Both the position numbers and the translations under genes were made by a program. A DNA stretch of 64,000 nucleotides from Pachyseris speciosa (taxonomy: Eukaryota; Cnidaria; Anthozoa; Scleractinia; Pachyseridae). The stretch spans positions 1,902,501 to 1,966,500 of the forward strand of contig JAEMWC010000021.1 of assembly GCA_016490735.1 (NCBI GenBank), read 5' to 3'. The notes under the pieces are model-generated. The model had not been told where the DNA came from. It searched no databases and worked only from the letters and a program-made list of their open reading frames with translations. Positions 11,053 through 22,726 of this stretch are shown here, piece by piece. The first letter of the stretch is position 1. The number at the start of each line of letters is the position of its first letter.

Positions 11053-11849
11053 GTAAGTCAAGATTGTAAGCTCGTGAAGAGCTGTCTGTCAATTCGTTAT
11101 AACCTTGTTAGTAGTATAAGCATGTCTTTTAATAGGTACGCCATTAAAGAGTGTGTCACGGTAAGTTTTAATATTAACGCCATTAAGGGGGTACTGTCAC
11201 GACAATTCCTGTTATAAGTTTGTTCAGATTGTAAGGAAGTACTTTGCGTATTACATGAACCGGCCAAGGGACACGAAAAGATTGATTTCAAATCATTTCT
11301 TGGAAAAAAGGAATCTAGTATTATTTTACAGTGATTTTTCCAAGAGATAAAGACAAAACTTGAAAGCTGTTAACCTAACTGTTTTTCAAGCTTAATCCAT
11401 TTCCTCCTCGTCATCGGTGGCCACAGACAACCGCGAATAGTTTCAGTGCACATATTAAGTGCTTTACAGGAAAACTGCAAAATCTTTGGAACATTTTAGT
11501 TTTCACAACACATATTTGTGTTTATCTGAATTGCGTGACATTTCCCCTTTAAACAAATTTTAGGTATTGGCATTTAGTTGCGTTTTTCTTGACCTTTAGT
11601 CATAAAGAAAGCTTTAATTTCTTTAGTGATCGGTTGAGAGGTTAGAGTATAATGTAGCTCGTAGTGGGAAAAAAAGAAGGTGGGCCTCGATCACGTCCTT
11701 CCCTTTGCGGGTATAGAGATTGATTGCTTAAAAAATGAGGCCAGGCTTCCTTGAGATAAAGTTCACGAAAAGAGGAAAGAATGAGGAGTTTGTTAAATTG
11801 ATTTTCAGATCCTACACACTCTTATTGTAAAAGTAAAGTAAAGTAAAGT

Positions 11850-11850
11850 A

Positions 11851-11888
<38 letters not shown>
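11850..11888 (+). repeat. (TAA)n microsatellite
   Basis: About 13 TAA units follow a three-fold AAAGT repeat. A degenerate ACGATA repeat (11,915-11,970) follows shortly after. Confidence 0.9.
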
Positions 11889-11889
<1 letters not shown>

Positions 11890-13104
11890 CACCAATAACA
11901 ATATCGACAACTATGACGATAACGAAAAGTGATGACGATAACGCTAACGATAACGATAACGATAAATGATAGCAGAGGTCCGGCGGCCGAAAGGGCCGCT
12001 AAGCGGAGCACCAGGCTTCCTCGAGATTAAGTTCACGAAAAGAGGAAACAATGAGGAGTTTGTTAAATCGAATTTAAGATTCCACACACTCTTATGATTT
12101 ATTACGCTTTGATAATCTGTAGTCACGAGTCAAGTTCATTTTAAAATTAGTTAATTATTCCCTTTCCATATTAAAGTTATAATTAGTACGCGATTAAAGA
12201 GCGTGTATAAGCTTAAAGTTTGACCCTTGCAGTAACCTTTTAGGCAGTGGCATTTAGTTGCGTTTTTCTTGACGTTTTAGTCATAAAGACAGCTTTAATT
12301 TCTTTAGTGATCGGTCGCTTGGTTGAGGTTAGAGTATAGTGTAGCTCGTGATGGGCACTATTGTTGATTAGCCCGCTCTAGTCGACAGTGATTTGAAGCC
12401 ATAACTGGGTCTTCGCTCGCTTTGTAGTTTGACTTCATGTTGCTTTACTGTGATCTTACTGGATAATGTTGCTGCAGTAGTCGAGCCCTTGAGCAGGAGC
12501 TACTCGTATAATGAACGGTTGTAGCGCCTCGAAACAATTAGCCCACTTATATATTATAGGTTATATTGAAAAAGGATTTCATGTCTTGAAGTTTCAAACG
12601 ATCGAAACAAGTAACCCAGTTAGAACAATAACATGGAAAATGCTTTAGAACTACTAAGTGAGTTGTATCTGCGCTTAAACGTCTTATACACACACGGTCT
12701 CATTTTTGGTTGTTCTGTTAGTATTACTTGTCTCTTTCCGAATTATGGCTGCGAACGCTCTCGGTCGTTGTTTCTCTTTCATTGATTCGGCGAACCTTTT
12801 TCCCGAGCCAAGCTTAACTTCTTTACTTACTTTCTCAAGGGATTAAGAGATTCAGAAACACTAACCCTATGTCTATCCGTCAGTGGCAGTAGGGGTAACT
12901 TTGGCAGGATGGTTAACTGATACCATCACGAAGTGAAGAATTCCTAAGCATCTTAGTAGTTATGGTTCAGTATTATTTCTAGTTTTGCTTTTCAAGGAGA
13001 CGATGTCGATGAGTCCCCTGATTCATTCTTCCTAATTTAATTAGGCTACTTTAGATACTATTATTCATAGCAAACTTTAACCTCTGTTTTACTATTTCTT
13101 ACAG

Positions 13105-13125
13105 AAATGTTAAAAAGACTTCAAG
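13105..13125 (+). CDS. Candidate 21-nt microexon, heptad EMLKRLQ
   Basis: Acceptor TATTTCTTACAG and donor GTAAGCCC flank a segment reading MLKRLQ in phase 1. It is the most diverged class, with hydrophobic Met and Leu at two positions, as a coiled-coil core would need. Frame 0 contains TAA. Confidence 0.45.
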
Positions 13126-13505
13126 GTAAGCCCAGTAGCATGTCTTCAATAGGTACGCGATTAAAGAGTGTGTGTAAGTTTTAATATTAACACCATAAAG
13201 GGGTACTGTCACGACAATTCCTGTTATAAGTTTGTTGAGATCATTACTTGGAAGAAAGGAAACTAGTATTATTTTACAGTGATTTTTGCAAGGCACAATG
13301 ACAAAACTTGAAAACTGTTAAACTAACAGTTAACAAGTTGTAATCCATTTCCTCCTCGTCATCGGTTGCGATAGAGAACCGCAAATAGTTTCAGTGCACG
13401 AGTCAAGTGCTTTGCAAGAAAACAGCAAAATGTTTGCAACATTTTAATGTTCCAAACACATATTGTAGTTTTTTCAAATTCCGTGACAGTGCCCCTTTAA
13501 GCAAT

Positions 13506-13839
13506 TTTTAGTCGTGGATACGCGAGGCGCAGGAACGACTGTTGTTGGGGGTCAGATTATGCAAATTTGTCACTCTCATTCAGATGTAAACAAATCGATA
13601 TGTCAACGGCAGACAAAATAGATATCGATTTTCCGATATATGGCCGGAACACCTCTATCCGCTTTCCGAAGTATGTCCCAGGAGCAACAGTCGAACCGAT
13701 GAACGGAATGAAAAAAGTAAAGTAAAGTAACTTTATTTCAGCTCGGATCGAACGAATAAACGGCAAAAGGAGCGTTCGATCAAACAGCCAGACGGCGAAA
13801 GAAATTATAAACAATATTCCGTCACAAGAGCAGCTTCTA
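13506..13839 (+). repeat. C module, copy 1
   Basis: A 334-bp segment always lies next to E, with four copies in the array. It contains a short AAAGT repeat (13,713-13,731) and the 41-codon open frame described separately. Confidence 0.85.
13600..13725 (+). CDS. Short open frame in C module, 41 codons, unrecognised
   Basis: ATG opens a frame beginning MSTADKIDIDFPIYGR and ending at the AAAGT microsatellite. Composition is protein-like. The copy at 24.4 kb has a TAA stop in the middle, so it is not under strict constraint. It may be a captured exon or a transposon fragment. Confidence 0.2.
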   Translation: MSTADKIDIDFPIYGRNTSIRFPKYVPGATVEPMNGMKKVK

Positions 13840-14035
13840 TGGCGCGTATTTCTTATCAAAATTCATCTTAAAAAACGAATGCTGTTTATGTAAAACGAAT
13901 GTCCACCTTGAAAAACGAATGCCGAAGCGAATAAAACGAATGTCGAAATGAATAAAACGAACGTCCAATTGAAAAGGCGAATGTGAAACTTGTAAAACAA
14001 GCGAAAAGTTGAATTTTGATAAGATATACGCGCCA
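13840..14035 (+). mobile_element. E element, internally deleted derivative (196 bp)
   Basis: Both TGGCGCGTAT ends and flanking TA are present, but the left arm joins the right arm directly (ATTCATCTTAAAAAACG). The central open frame is missing. This is the form a MITE takes when derived from a larger parent. Confidence 0.75.
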
Positions 14036-15011
14036 TAAGCTTCTGCTACGTTCATCCAATTCACAATCTGTGGAAAAAATATGAGCCGTTCTCTTCAACC
14101 CAAGATATTTTCCAAGTGTGCACAGAAATTGATGACGGAAACTTTTGGCACAAATATAGCTGCATTCGCGAAGCCAGTTTTAGCGTTGGAAATAACATTC
14201 TAACGAGAACAACGCAAACTAAAATCAAATTATCTTTTTTGTGGCGCCATCACGTCTAGCCACAATGCTTTGAGAAATACTTTTCGTTTTAACTAAAAGC
14301 GTCATCTTTTCAGTAAAAGTTTTGAATGAAACTTGTTTCCTTTAATATCCAAAAACATGGCATCAATGATTATTTAAGAAAACGACGGCAAATGTTGCAT
14401 TTTCACCGGCACTAAAAAGCTTAATTTGCATATGCCAAACTTCGTTTGTGTTCGTTCGACAGCATTGTGTAACAAATTTCCCCGAAATACTGCAGTGTTT
14501 GGCTGGCTTCGTTTTGGCGAAATCGTCCTTTTCCCTGATATTTATCCGACCATACGGACAAGACAGAAACCTGTTCAGCTTTCAAAAGGAGCACATTCTT
14601 TTAATTCTCACGATATCTCACGATGTTGAATGATAATTCAGTCAAACGCAAATATGTACATATGCACCCCGAGGTTAAATTGCGTTAAGCTCATGAACAA
14701 AACAAAACAAAACAAAAAAAAAACCTGATGCTCATAAGAGCTAGCTCAAAGCTGGCCGTTTAAACGTATTAAAATATTGTTTAAACACTTTCCAGGAAGA
14801 GTTTTTGCGCATTTAAACTAGTTAAAACGCCGTTTTCTCGAGTCACTTTGGCTTAACCCTTTAACCTTTAAGGGGTCTCCCTTTTACGAGTAAAATCGTC
14901 TAGCATTAGACAGAGTAAAATCTATAAGTCACTCTTAGGGAGTAAAGGGTTAATCCCTTTTATCGCAAATAAGGTTACATATCCACGAGTTCTTCACAGT
15001 TGCACTTTGAT
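14036..15011 (+). repeat. B arm, single copy with MITE insertion
   Basis: The arm matches 4,645-5,530 over its length and is interrupted by a 93-bp MITE at 14,857. No inverted partner lies beside it, so this locus is a half-palindrome. Confidence 0.85.
14857..14949 (+). mobile_element. MITE with CCCTTTA ends and TTAA duplication, piggyBac-like
   Basis: TTAA (14,853-14,856) precedes CCCTTTAACC and TTAA (14,950-14,953) follows GAGTAAAGGG. The homologous sites near 2,914, 5,468 and 40,863 read GGCTTAATCC or its complement, with one TTAA. This gives a clean empty-site comparison. CCCTTT-type ends with TTAA duplication are characteristic of piggyBac-like elements. The element has no coding capacity. 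Confidence 0.85.
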
Positions 15012-15644
15012 TTAGGTATTGGCTTTAAGTTGTGTTTTTCTTGACTTTTTAGTCATAAAGACAGCTTTAATTTCTTTAGTGATCGGTGGCTCGGTTGAGA
15101 TTACAGTATAATGTAGTTTGTAGTGGCCACAGTTGATGAATATTGATTAGTGAAGCCCGGTCTAGTCGACAGTGATTCAGCCATAAATGCGTCTTTGCAC
15201 ACTTTGTAGTTTGACGTCAGGTCACTTTATTTTGATCTTACTGGACAATGTTGCTGCAGTAGTCGACTGAACAGTCTTGCGCGGGAGCTACTCGCAATGA
15301 ACTGTTATAGCGCCTCGAAACAATTAGCCCATTTATGTATTAAAAGTTATATTGAGGAAGGATTTCATGTCTTGAAGTTTCACAAGAGCGAGACAAGACA
15401 CCCAGTTTGAACAATAACATGGAAATCTCTTAGAACTATTATTTAAGTTGTCTATGCGCTTAAACTTCTCCTTCTTCTTGAATTTCTAGGCATCTTAATA
15501 GTTATGGCTCGGTATTACTTTTTTTGTTTTTGAGGGTGACGATTACTTTGATGTTTACTGATTCACCCTTCTTAATTCAATATGCCAACTTTCGGTACTA
15601 ATATCCGTAACAAACTTTAACCTCTCATTTTCACGTTCTTACAG

Positions 15645-15665
15645 AGAGAAAAAAACAATGTGAAG
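15645..15665 (+). CDS. Candidate 21-nt microexon, heptad ERKKQCE
   Basis: This is the in-frame version of the 22-nt copies, with seven A instead of eight. It encodes RKKQCE and is the only Cys-bearing heptad. The donor is the weaker GTAACC. Confidence 0.45.
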
Positions 15666-15783
15666 GTAACCCCAGATTGTAAGGTCGTGATTCGTTATAA
15701 CCTTGTTAGTGGTATAAACATGTCTTTTAATAGGTACGCGATTAAAAGCGTGTACATGTAAGCTTTAATATTAACGCCATTAA

Positions 15784-16437
15784 GGTAATTCCTCTGAAAT
15801 AAAAGTGACAATAGATTTCTGTTCAAAGTTTGTCCACTCAATATTTATCATATGAGAAGTTCGATTTCGAAATAAAGAAGGGGGGGGGGGTGGGGGGCAT
15901 GCTCATTTAGGAGCTGTGAGGCATTGAATATGCCCCATTTTAGCATTATTTGATGCTTATTGTAAGAACGCATTTCCAGTTGTTGTAAAATCTTTGTGAA
16001 CCCAAAATCATGAGAACACGCATTAAACTATAGTCCATACATGATGTGGACACAAATAAACATTTCAAGTTTGATTTAGACAGCAAGCTGAATCCTTGAT
16101 TAAATATTTGAACCAAATTTCTTGACATGGTTACTAAACTTCAAAGAGAAAAGACCACAGTTTATCTGCTATTTTCCTTACTTATTCAATTTTCAGCGAT
16201 AGAAATCAGATCAGTCTTTTCTCACAAAAAGCTTATGATAAGTTGATTACAATGACTGGAAAAAAGGTGGGGTGCCCATACTCGTTGCTGACCTATCGCC
16301 ATTTTTCAACTAACAGAGCTCAATTTCAAGGCAAATCCGCCATGTTTTCAATGTGCGCGTTCACGAGCGCGCGCTAACTGACGCCATAAATTATGCGCGC
16401 GCAATAAGAATGCGCGATGCAAATGTGAGGAATCACT
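15784..16437 (-). mobile_element. F element, 654 bp
   Basis: TTAA-flanked copy. Its G-tract (15,880-15,897) has shifted to G11-T-G6, different from all other copies. Confidence 0.75.
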
Positions 16438-17302
16438 TTAAGGGGGTACTGTCACGACAATTCCAGTTATAAGTTTGTTCAGATTGTGAGGAAGTACTTT
16501 TTTAGGCATTGGCTTTTACTTTCGTTTTTCTTGACTTTTTAGTCATAAAGACAGCTTTAATTTCTTTAGTGATCGGTCGCTCGGTTGATATTAGAGTATC
16601 ATGTAGTTCGTAGTGGGCACAGTTGATGAATATTGATTAGTAAAGCCCGGTCTAGTCGACAGTGATTCAGCCATAAATGCGTCTTTGCTAACTTTGTAGT
16701 TTGACGTCACGTCACTTTATTTTGATCTTACTAGACAATGTTGCTGCAGTAGTCGACTGAACAGTCTTGCGCGGGAGCTACTCGCAATGAACTGTTATAG
16801 CGCCTCGAAACAATTAGCTCACTTATGTATTATAGGTTATATTGAGAAAGGATTTTATGTCTTGAAGTTTCAAAAGAGCGAGACAAGACACCCAGTTTGA
16901 ACAATAACATATAAAATACTTTGGAACTATTAAGTGAGTTGTATCTGCGATTAAACGTGTTCTAGCGGTCACGTTTTTGGTAGTTCTGTTAGTATACTTG
17001 TCTCTTTCCGAATTATGGCTGCGAACGCTCTCGGTCGTTGTTTCTCTTTCGTTGATTCGGCGAACCTTTTTCCCGAGCCAAGCTTAACTTCTTTACTTAC
17101 TTTCTCAAGGGATGAAGAGATTCAGAAACACTAACCTATGTCTATGCGTCAGTTAAAGCAATTTCTTTAAATCAATAGAGATCATTTTAATTTCTCTAGT
17201 AAGCATGTTGTTTAGGGGGTATTATGATTCAAAGATGGTTAACAGGGACTTTAAGATAGTGCCGCTACGGACTTTAACCTCTCTATTTTGTATTTCTTAC
17301 AG

Positions 17303-17323
17303 TGGAGGAAAAATTTGAAGAAG
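17303..17323 (+). CDS. Candidate 21-nt microexon, heptad VEEKFEE
   Basis: The acceptor is TTCTTACAG and the donor is GTAAGCCC. It differs from the VEEKWEE copies at the aromatic residue only, a conservative replacement. Confidence 0.45.
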
Positions 17324-17457
17324 GTAAGCCCAGATTATAAGCTCGTAGAGTGATGCCTTTTCATTTTTTTAAGCCTGGTTATTGGTATAAGCATGTCTTT
17401 TAATAGGTACGAGATTAAAAAGCGTGCACATGTAAGCTTTAATATTAACGCCATTAA

Positions 17458-18113
17458 GGTAATTCCTCTGAAATAAAAGTGACAATAGATTTCTGTTCAA
17501 AATTTTATCCACTCAATATTTATCATATGAGAACTTCGATTTCGAAATAAAGAAGGGGGGGGTGGGGGGGCATGCTCATTTAGGAGCTGTGAGGCATTGA
17601 ATATTCCCCATTTTAGCGTTATTTGTTATTTGATGCTTATTGTAAGAACGCATTTCCAGTTGTTGTAACATCTTTGTGAACCCAAAATCATGAGAACACG
17701 CATTAAACTATAGTCCATACATGATGTGGACACAAATAAACATTTCAAGGTTGATTTAGACAGCAAGCTGAATCCTTGATTAAATATTTGAACCAAATTT
17801 CTTGACATGGTTACTAAACTTCAAAGAGAAAAGACCACAGTTTATCTGCTATTTTCCTTACTTATTCAATTTTCAGCGATAGAAATCAGATCAGTCTTTT
17901 CTCACAAAAAGCTTATGATAAGTTGATTACAATGACTGGAAAAAAGGTGGGGTGCCCATATTCGTTGTTGAGCTATCGCCATTTTTCAACTAACAGAGCT
18001 CAATTTCAAGGCCAATCCGCCATGTTTTCAATGTGCGCGTTCACGAGCGCGCGCTAACTGAAGCCATAAATTATGCACAATAAGAATGCGCGATGCAAAT
18101 GTAAGGAATCACC
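17458..18113 (-). mobile_element. F element, 656 bp
   Basis: Complete copy between TTAA sites with the canonical CACC end. It shares the short AT-rich end variant with the copies at 8,812 and 19,135. Confidence 0.75.
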
Positions 18114-18979
18114 TTAAGGGGATACTGTCACGACAATTCCAGTTATAAGTTTGTTCAGATTGTGAGGAAGTACTTTTTGAGGCATTGGCTTTTAGTTTCG
18201 TTTTTCTTCACTTGATAGTCATAAAGACAGCTTTAATTTCTTTAGTGATCGGTCGCTCGGTTGATATTAGAGTATCATGTAGTTCTTAGTGGGCACAGTT
18301 GATGAATATTGATTAGTGAAGCCCGGTCTAGTCGACAGTGATTCAGCCATAAATGCGTCTTTACTCACTTTGTAGTTTGACGTCACGTCACTTTATTTTG
18401 ATATTACTGGACGATGTTGGTGCAGTAGTCGACTGAACAGTCTTGCGCGGGAGCTACTCGCAATGAACTGTTATAGCGCCTCGAAACAATTAGCTCACTT
18501 ATGTATTATAGGTTATATTGAGAAAGGATTTTATGTCTTGAAGTTTCAAAAGAGCGAGACAAGACACCCAGTTTGAACAATAACATGGAATATACTTTAG
18601 AACTACCAAGTGAGTTGTATCTGCGCTTAAACGTCTTATAGCGGTCACATTTTTGGTAGTTCTGTTAGTATACCTGTCTCTTTCCGAATTATGCCTGCGA
18701 ACGCTCTCGGTCGTTGTTTCTCTTTCGTTGATTCGGCGAACCTTTTTCCCGAGCCAAGCTTAACTTCTTTACTTACTTTCTCAAGGGATGAAGAGATTCA
18801 GAAACACTAACCCTATGTCTATGCGTCAGTTAAAGCAATTTCTTTAAATCAATAGAGATCATTTTAATTCCTCTTGTAAGCATGTTGTTTAGGGGGTATT
18901 ATGATTCAAAGATGGTTAACAGGGACTTTAAGATAGTGCCGCTACGGACTTTAACCTCTCTATTTTGTATTTCTTACAG

Positions 18980-19000
18980 TGGAGGAAAAATTTGAAGAAG
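18980..19000 (+). CDS. Candidate 21-nt microexon, heptad VEEKFEE
   Basis: It is identical to the previous unit's exon. The two units thus form a recent duplicate pair. Confidence 0.45.
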
Positions 19001-19134
19001 GTAAGCCCAGATTATAAGCTCGTAGAGTGATGCCTTTTCATTTTTTTAAGCCTGGTTATTGGTATAAGCATGTCTTTTAATAGGTACGAGATTTAAAAGC
19101 GTGTACATGTAAGCTTTAATATTAACGCCATTAG

Positions 19135-19781
19135 GGTAATTCCTCTGAAATAGAAGTGACAATAGATTTCTGTTCAAAGTTTGTCCACTCAATATTTATC
19201 ATATGAGAACTTCGATTTCGAAATAAAGAAGGGGGGGTGGGGGGGCATGATTATTTAGGAGCTGTGAGGCATTGAATATGCCCCATTTTAGCGTTATTTG
19301 ATGCTTATTGTAAGAACGCATTTCCAGTTGTTGTAAAATCTTTGTGAACCCCAAATCATGAGAACACGCATTAAACTATAGTCCATACATGATGTGGACA
19401 CATATAAACATTTCAAGTTTGATTTAGACAGCAAGCTGAATCCTTGATTAAATATTTGAACCAAATTTCTTGACATGGTTACTAAACTTCAAAGAGAAAA
19501 GACCACAGTTTATCTGCTATTTTCCTTACTTATTCAATTTTCAGCGATAGAAATCAGATCAGTCTTTTCTCACAAAAAGCTTATGATAAGTTGATTACAA
19601 TGACTGGAAAAAAAGGTGGGTGCCCATATTCGTTGTTGAGCTATCGCCATTTTTCAACTAACAGAGCTCAATTTCAAGGCAAATCCGCCATGTTTTCAAT
19701 GTGCGCGTTCACGAGCGCGCGCTAACTGACGCCATAAATTATGCGGAATAAGAATGCGCGATGCAAATGTAAGGAATCACC
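19135..19781 (-). mobile_element. F element, 647 bp
   Basis: The left target copy has mutated to TTAG while the right one is TTAA. The insert is otherwise complete. Confidence 0.75.
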
Positions 19782-20409
19782 TTAAGGGATACTGTCACGA
19801 CAATTCCAGTTATAAGTTTGTTCAGATTGTGAGGAAGTACTTTTTTAGGCATTGGCTTTTAGTTTCGTTTTTCTTGACTTGATAGTCATAAAGACAGCTT
19901 TAATTTCTTTAGTGATCGGTCGCTCGGTTGATATTAGAGTATCGTGTAGTTCCTAGTGGGCACAGTTGATGAATATTGATTAGTGAAGCCCGGTCTAGTG
20001 TACAGTGATTCAGCCATAAATGCTTCTTTGCTCACTTTGTAGTTTGACGTCACGTCACTTTATTTTGATCTTACTGGACAATGTTGCTGCAGTAGTCGAC
20101 TGAACAGTCTTGCGCGGGAGCTACTCGCAATGAACTGTTAGTTGCGTTTTTCTTGACTTTTAGTCATAAAGAAAGCTTTAATTTCTTTAGTGATCGGTTG
20201 ATAGGTTAGAGTATAATGTAGCTCGTAGTGGGAAAAAAAGAAGGTGGGCCTCGATCACGTCCTTCCCTTTTCGGGTATAGAGATTGATTGCTTAAAAAAT
20301 GAGGCCAGGCTTCCTCGAGATAAAGTTCACGAAAAGAGGAAACAATGAGGAGTTTGTTAAATTGATTTTCAGATCCTACACACTCTTATTGTAAAAGTAA
20401 AGTAAAGTA

Positions 20410-20441
<32 letters not shown>
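20410..20441 (+). repeat. (TAA)n microsatellite
   Basis: About 10 TAA units, shorter than the homologous tract at 10,094. Confidence 0.9.
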
Positions 20442-20442
<1 letters not shown>

Positions 20443-20676
20443 CACCAATAACAATATCGACAACTATGACGATAACGATAAATGATGACGATAACGCTAA
20501 CAGGACATACAGAATAAAGGTCTGTTCATTCGATGACGTTGCGGACGAACCATACATGAGAAGAAAATCGCTGAAAACCATCGTCATAGCCGAAAAACTA
20601 AACGCACACAACCTTCATATGAACCAAAGCAACTTTTTGGCATCCAATAGGCATCTCAATAGTTAACGCTCGGTAC

Positions 20677-20688
<12 letters not shown>

Positions 20689-20728
<40 letters not shown>
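20689..20728 (+). repeat. (TTA)n microsatellite followed by (TTG)n
   Basis: About 13 TTA units lead into TTG units up to roughly 20,746, as in the copies at 10,391 and 10,811. Confidence 0.9.
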
Positions 20729-20872
20729 TTGTTGTTGTTGTTGTTGTTTTTGTTTTTGAGGATGACGATTACTTTGATGTATTTCCTGATTGACCCTTCT
20801 TAATTCAATAAGATAACTTTCGATACTAATATCCGTAACAAGCTTTAACCTCTGTTTGTCTTGTTTTTGCAG

Positions 20873-20893
20873 TGTGGAAAAAACAGCGTGAAG
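20873..20893 (+). CDS. Candidate 21-nt microexon, heptad VWKKQRE
   Basis: The acceptor is GTTTTTGCAG and the donor is GTAAGTCAAG. Split codon G|TG gives Val, then WKKQRE. Compared with ELKKQHE, several bases differ but length, phase and openness are kept. Confidence 0.5.
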
Positions 20894-21686
20894 GTAAGTC
20901 AAGATTGTAAGCTCGTGAAGAGCTGTCTGTCAATTCGTTATAACCTTGTTAGTAGTATAAGCATGTCTTTTAATAGGTACGCCATTAAAGAGTGTGTCAC
21001 GTTAAGTTTTAATATTAACGCCATTAAGGGGGTACTGTCACGACAATTCCTGTTATAAGTTTGTTCAGATTGTGAGGAAGTACTTTTTGTATTACATGAA
21101 TAGGCCAAGGAACACAAAAAGATTGATTTCAAATCATTTCTTGGAAAAAAGGAATCTAGTATTATTTTAAAGTGATTTTTCCAAGAGATAAAGACAAAAC
21201 TTGAAAGCTGTTAACCTAACTGTTTTTCAAGCTTAATCCATTTCCTCCTCGTCATCGGTGGCCACAGACAACCGCGAATAGTTTCAGTGCACATATTAAG
21301 TGCTTTACAGGAAAACTGCAAAATCTTTGGAACATTTTAGTGTTCAAAACACATATTTGTGTTTATCCGAATTGCGTGACATTTCCCCTTTAAACAAATT
21401 TTAGGTATTGGCATTTAGTTGCGTTTTTCTTGACCTTTAGTCAGAAAGAAAGCTTTAATTTCTTTAGTGATCGGTTGAGAGGTTAGAGTATAATGTAGCT
21501 CGTAGTGGGAAAAAAAGAAGGTGGGCCTCGATCACGTCCTTCCCTTTGCGGGTATAGAGATTGATTGCTTAAAAAATGAGGCCAGGCTTCCTCGAGATAA
21601 AGTTCACGAAAAGAGGAAAGAATGAGGAGTTTGTTAAATTGATTTTCAGATCCTACACACTCTTATTGTAAAAGTAAAGTAAAGTA

Positions 21687-21713
21687 AATAATAATAATAA
21701 TAATAATAATAAT
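21687..21713 (+). repeat. Short (TAA)n tract fused to (TTG)n
   Basis: The tract joins AAAGT units directly to a TTTGTTTG segment. Sequence between two microsatellites has been lost relative to 20,410-20,746, probably by recombination between tracts. Confidence 0.85.
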
Positions 21714-21861
21714 ATTTGTTTGTTGTTGTTGTTGTTTTTGTTTTTGAGGGTGACGATTACTTTGATGTATTTCCTGATTGACCCTTCTTAATTCAATAAG
21801 ACAACTTTCGATACTATTATCCGTAACAAGCTTTAACCTCTGTTGGTCTTGTTTTTTTCAG

Positions 21862-21882
21862 AGTTGAAAAAACAGCATGAAG
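21862..21882 (+). CDS. Candidate 21-nt microexon, heptad ELKKQHE
   Basis: The acceptor is GTTTTTTTCAG (seven T before CAG) and the donor is GTAAGTCAAG. The exon sequence equals those at 10,581 and 11,032. Confidence 0.5.
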
Positions 21883-22675
21883 GTAAGTCAAGATTGTAAG
21901 CTCGTGAAGAGCTGTCTGTCAATTCGTTATAACCTTGTTAGTAGTATAAGCATGTCTTTTAATAGGTACGCCATTAAAGAGTGTGTCACGGTAAGTTTTA
22001 ATATTAACGCCATTAAGGGGGTACTGTCACGACAATTCCTGTTATAAGTTTGTTCAGATTGTGAGGAAGTACTTTTTGTATTACATGAACAGACCAAGGG
22101 ACACGAAAAGATTGATTTCAAATCATTTCTTGGAAAAAAGGAATCTAGTATTATTTTACAGTGATTTTTCCAAGAGATAAAGACAAAACTTGAAAGCTGT
22201 TAACCTAACTGTTTTTCAAGCTTAATCCATTTCCTCCTCGTCATCGGTGGCCACAGACAACCGCGAATAGTTTCAGTGCACATATTAAGTGCTTTACAGG
22301 AAAACTGCAAAATCTTTGGAACATTTTAGTGTTCAAAACACATATTTGTGTTTATCTGAATTGCGTGACATTTCCCCTTAAAGCAAATTTTAGGTATTGG
22401 CATTTAGTTGCGTTTTTCTTGACCTTTAGTCATAAAGAAAGCTTTAATTTCTTTAGTGATCGGTTGAGAGGTTAGAGTATAATGTAGCTCGTAGTGGGAA
22501 AAAAAGAAGGTGGGCCTCGATCACGTCCTTCCCTTTGCGGGTATAGAGATTGATTGCTTAAAAAATGAGGCCAGGCTTCCTCGAGATAAAGTTCACGAAA
22601 AGAGGAAACAATGAGGAGTTTGTTAAATTGATTTTCAGATCCTACACACTCTTATTGTAAAAGTAAAGTAAAGTA

Positions 22676-22676
<1 letters not shown>

Positions 22677-22725
<49 letters not shown>
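22677..22725 (+). repeat. (TAA)n microsatellite
   Basis: About 16 TAA units are followed by the degenerate ACGATA repeat and a GCGGCC-rich small hairpin near 22,820. Confidence 0.9.

Positions 22726-22726
<1 letters not shown>

Larger units (their letters stand above)
9831..13505 (+). repeat. D unit, copy 1
   Basis: D is a diverged relative of A with added (TTA)n and (TTG)n tracts and no F element. It holds three microexons (10,581, 11,032 and 13,105). A local tandem duplication with a 420-bp offset (10,261 against 10,681, shared start ACCATACATG) produced the first two. Polar translations (poly-Leu, poly-Tyr, poly-Asn) are microsatellite shadows. Confidence 0.85.
15012..20140 (+). repeat. 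A-unit block, three units, microexon sense on + strand
   Basis: Microexons at 15,645, 17,303 and 18,980 are spaced 1,658 and 1,677 bases apart, and each unit has an F element. The block ends at the same abnormal TGAACTGTTA|GTTGCG junction seen at 9,830, so the 9.8-14 kb and 20.1-25 kb regions are copies of one recombined segment. Confidence 0.9.

Noticed and set aside
13140..13190. A possible second small exon after each microexon (AATAG|GTACGCGATTAAA...|GTAAG)
   Set aside because: The acceptor lacks a pyrimidine tract, length varies without keeping frame and some copies have lost the donor.
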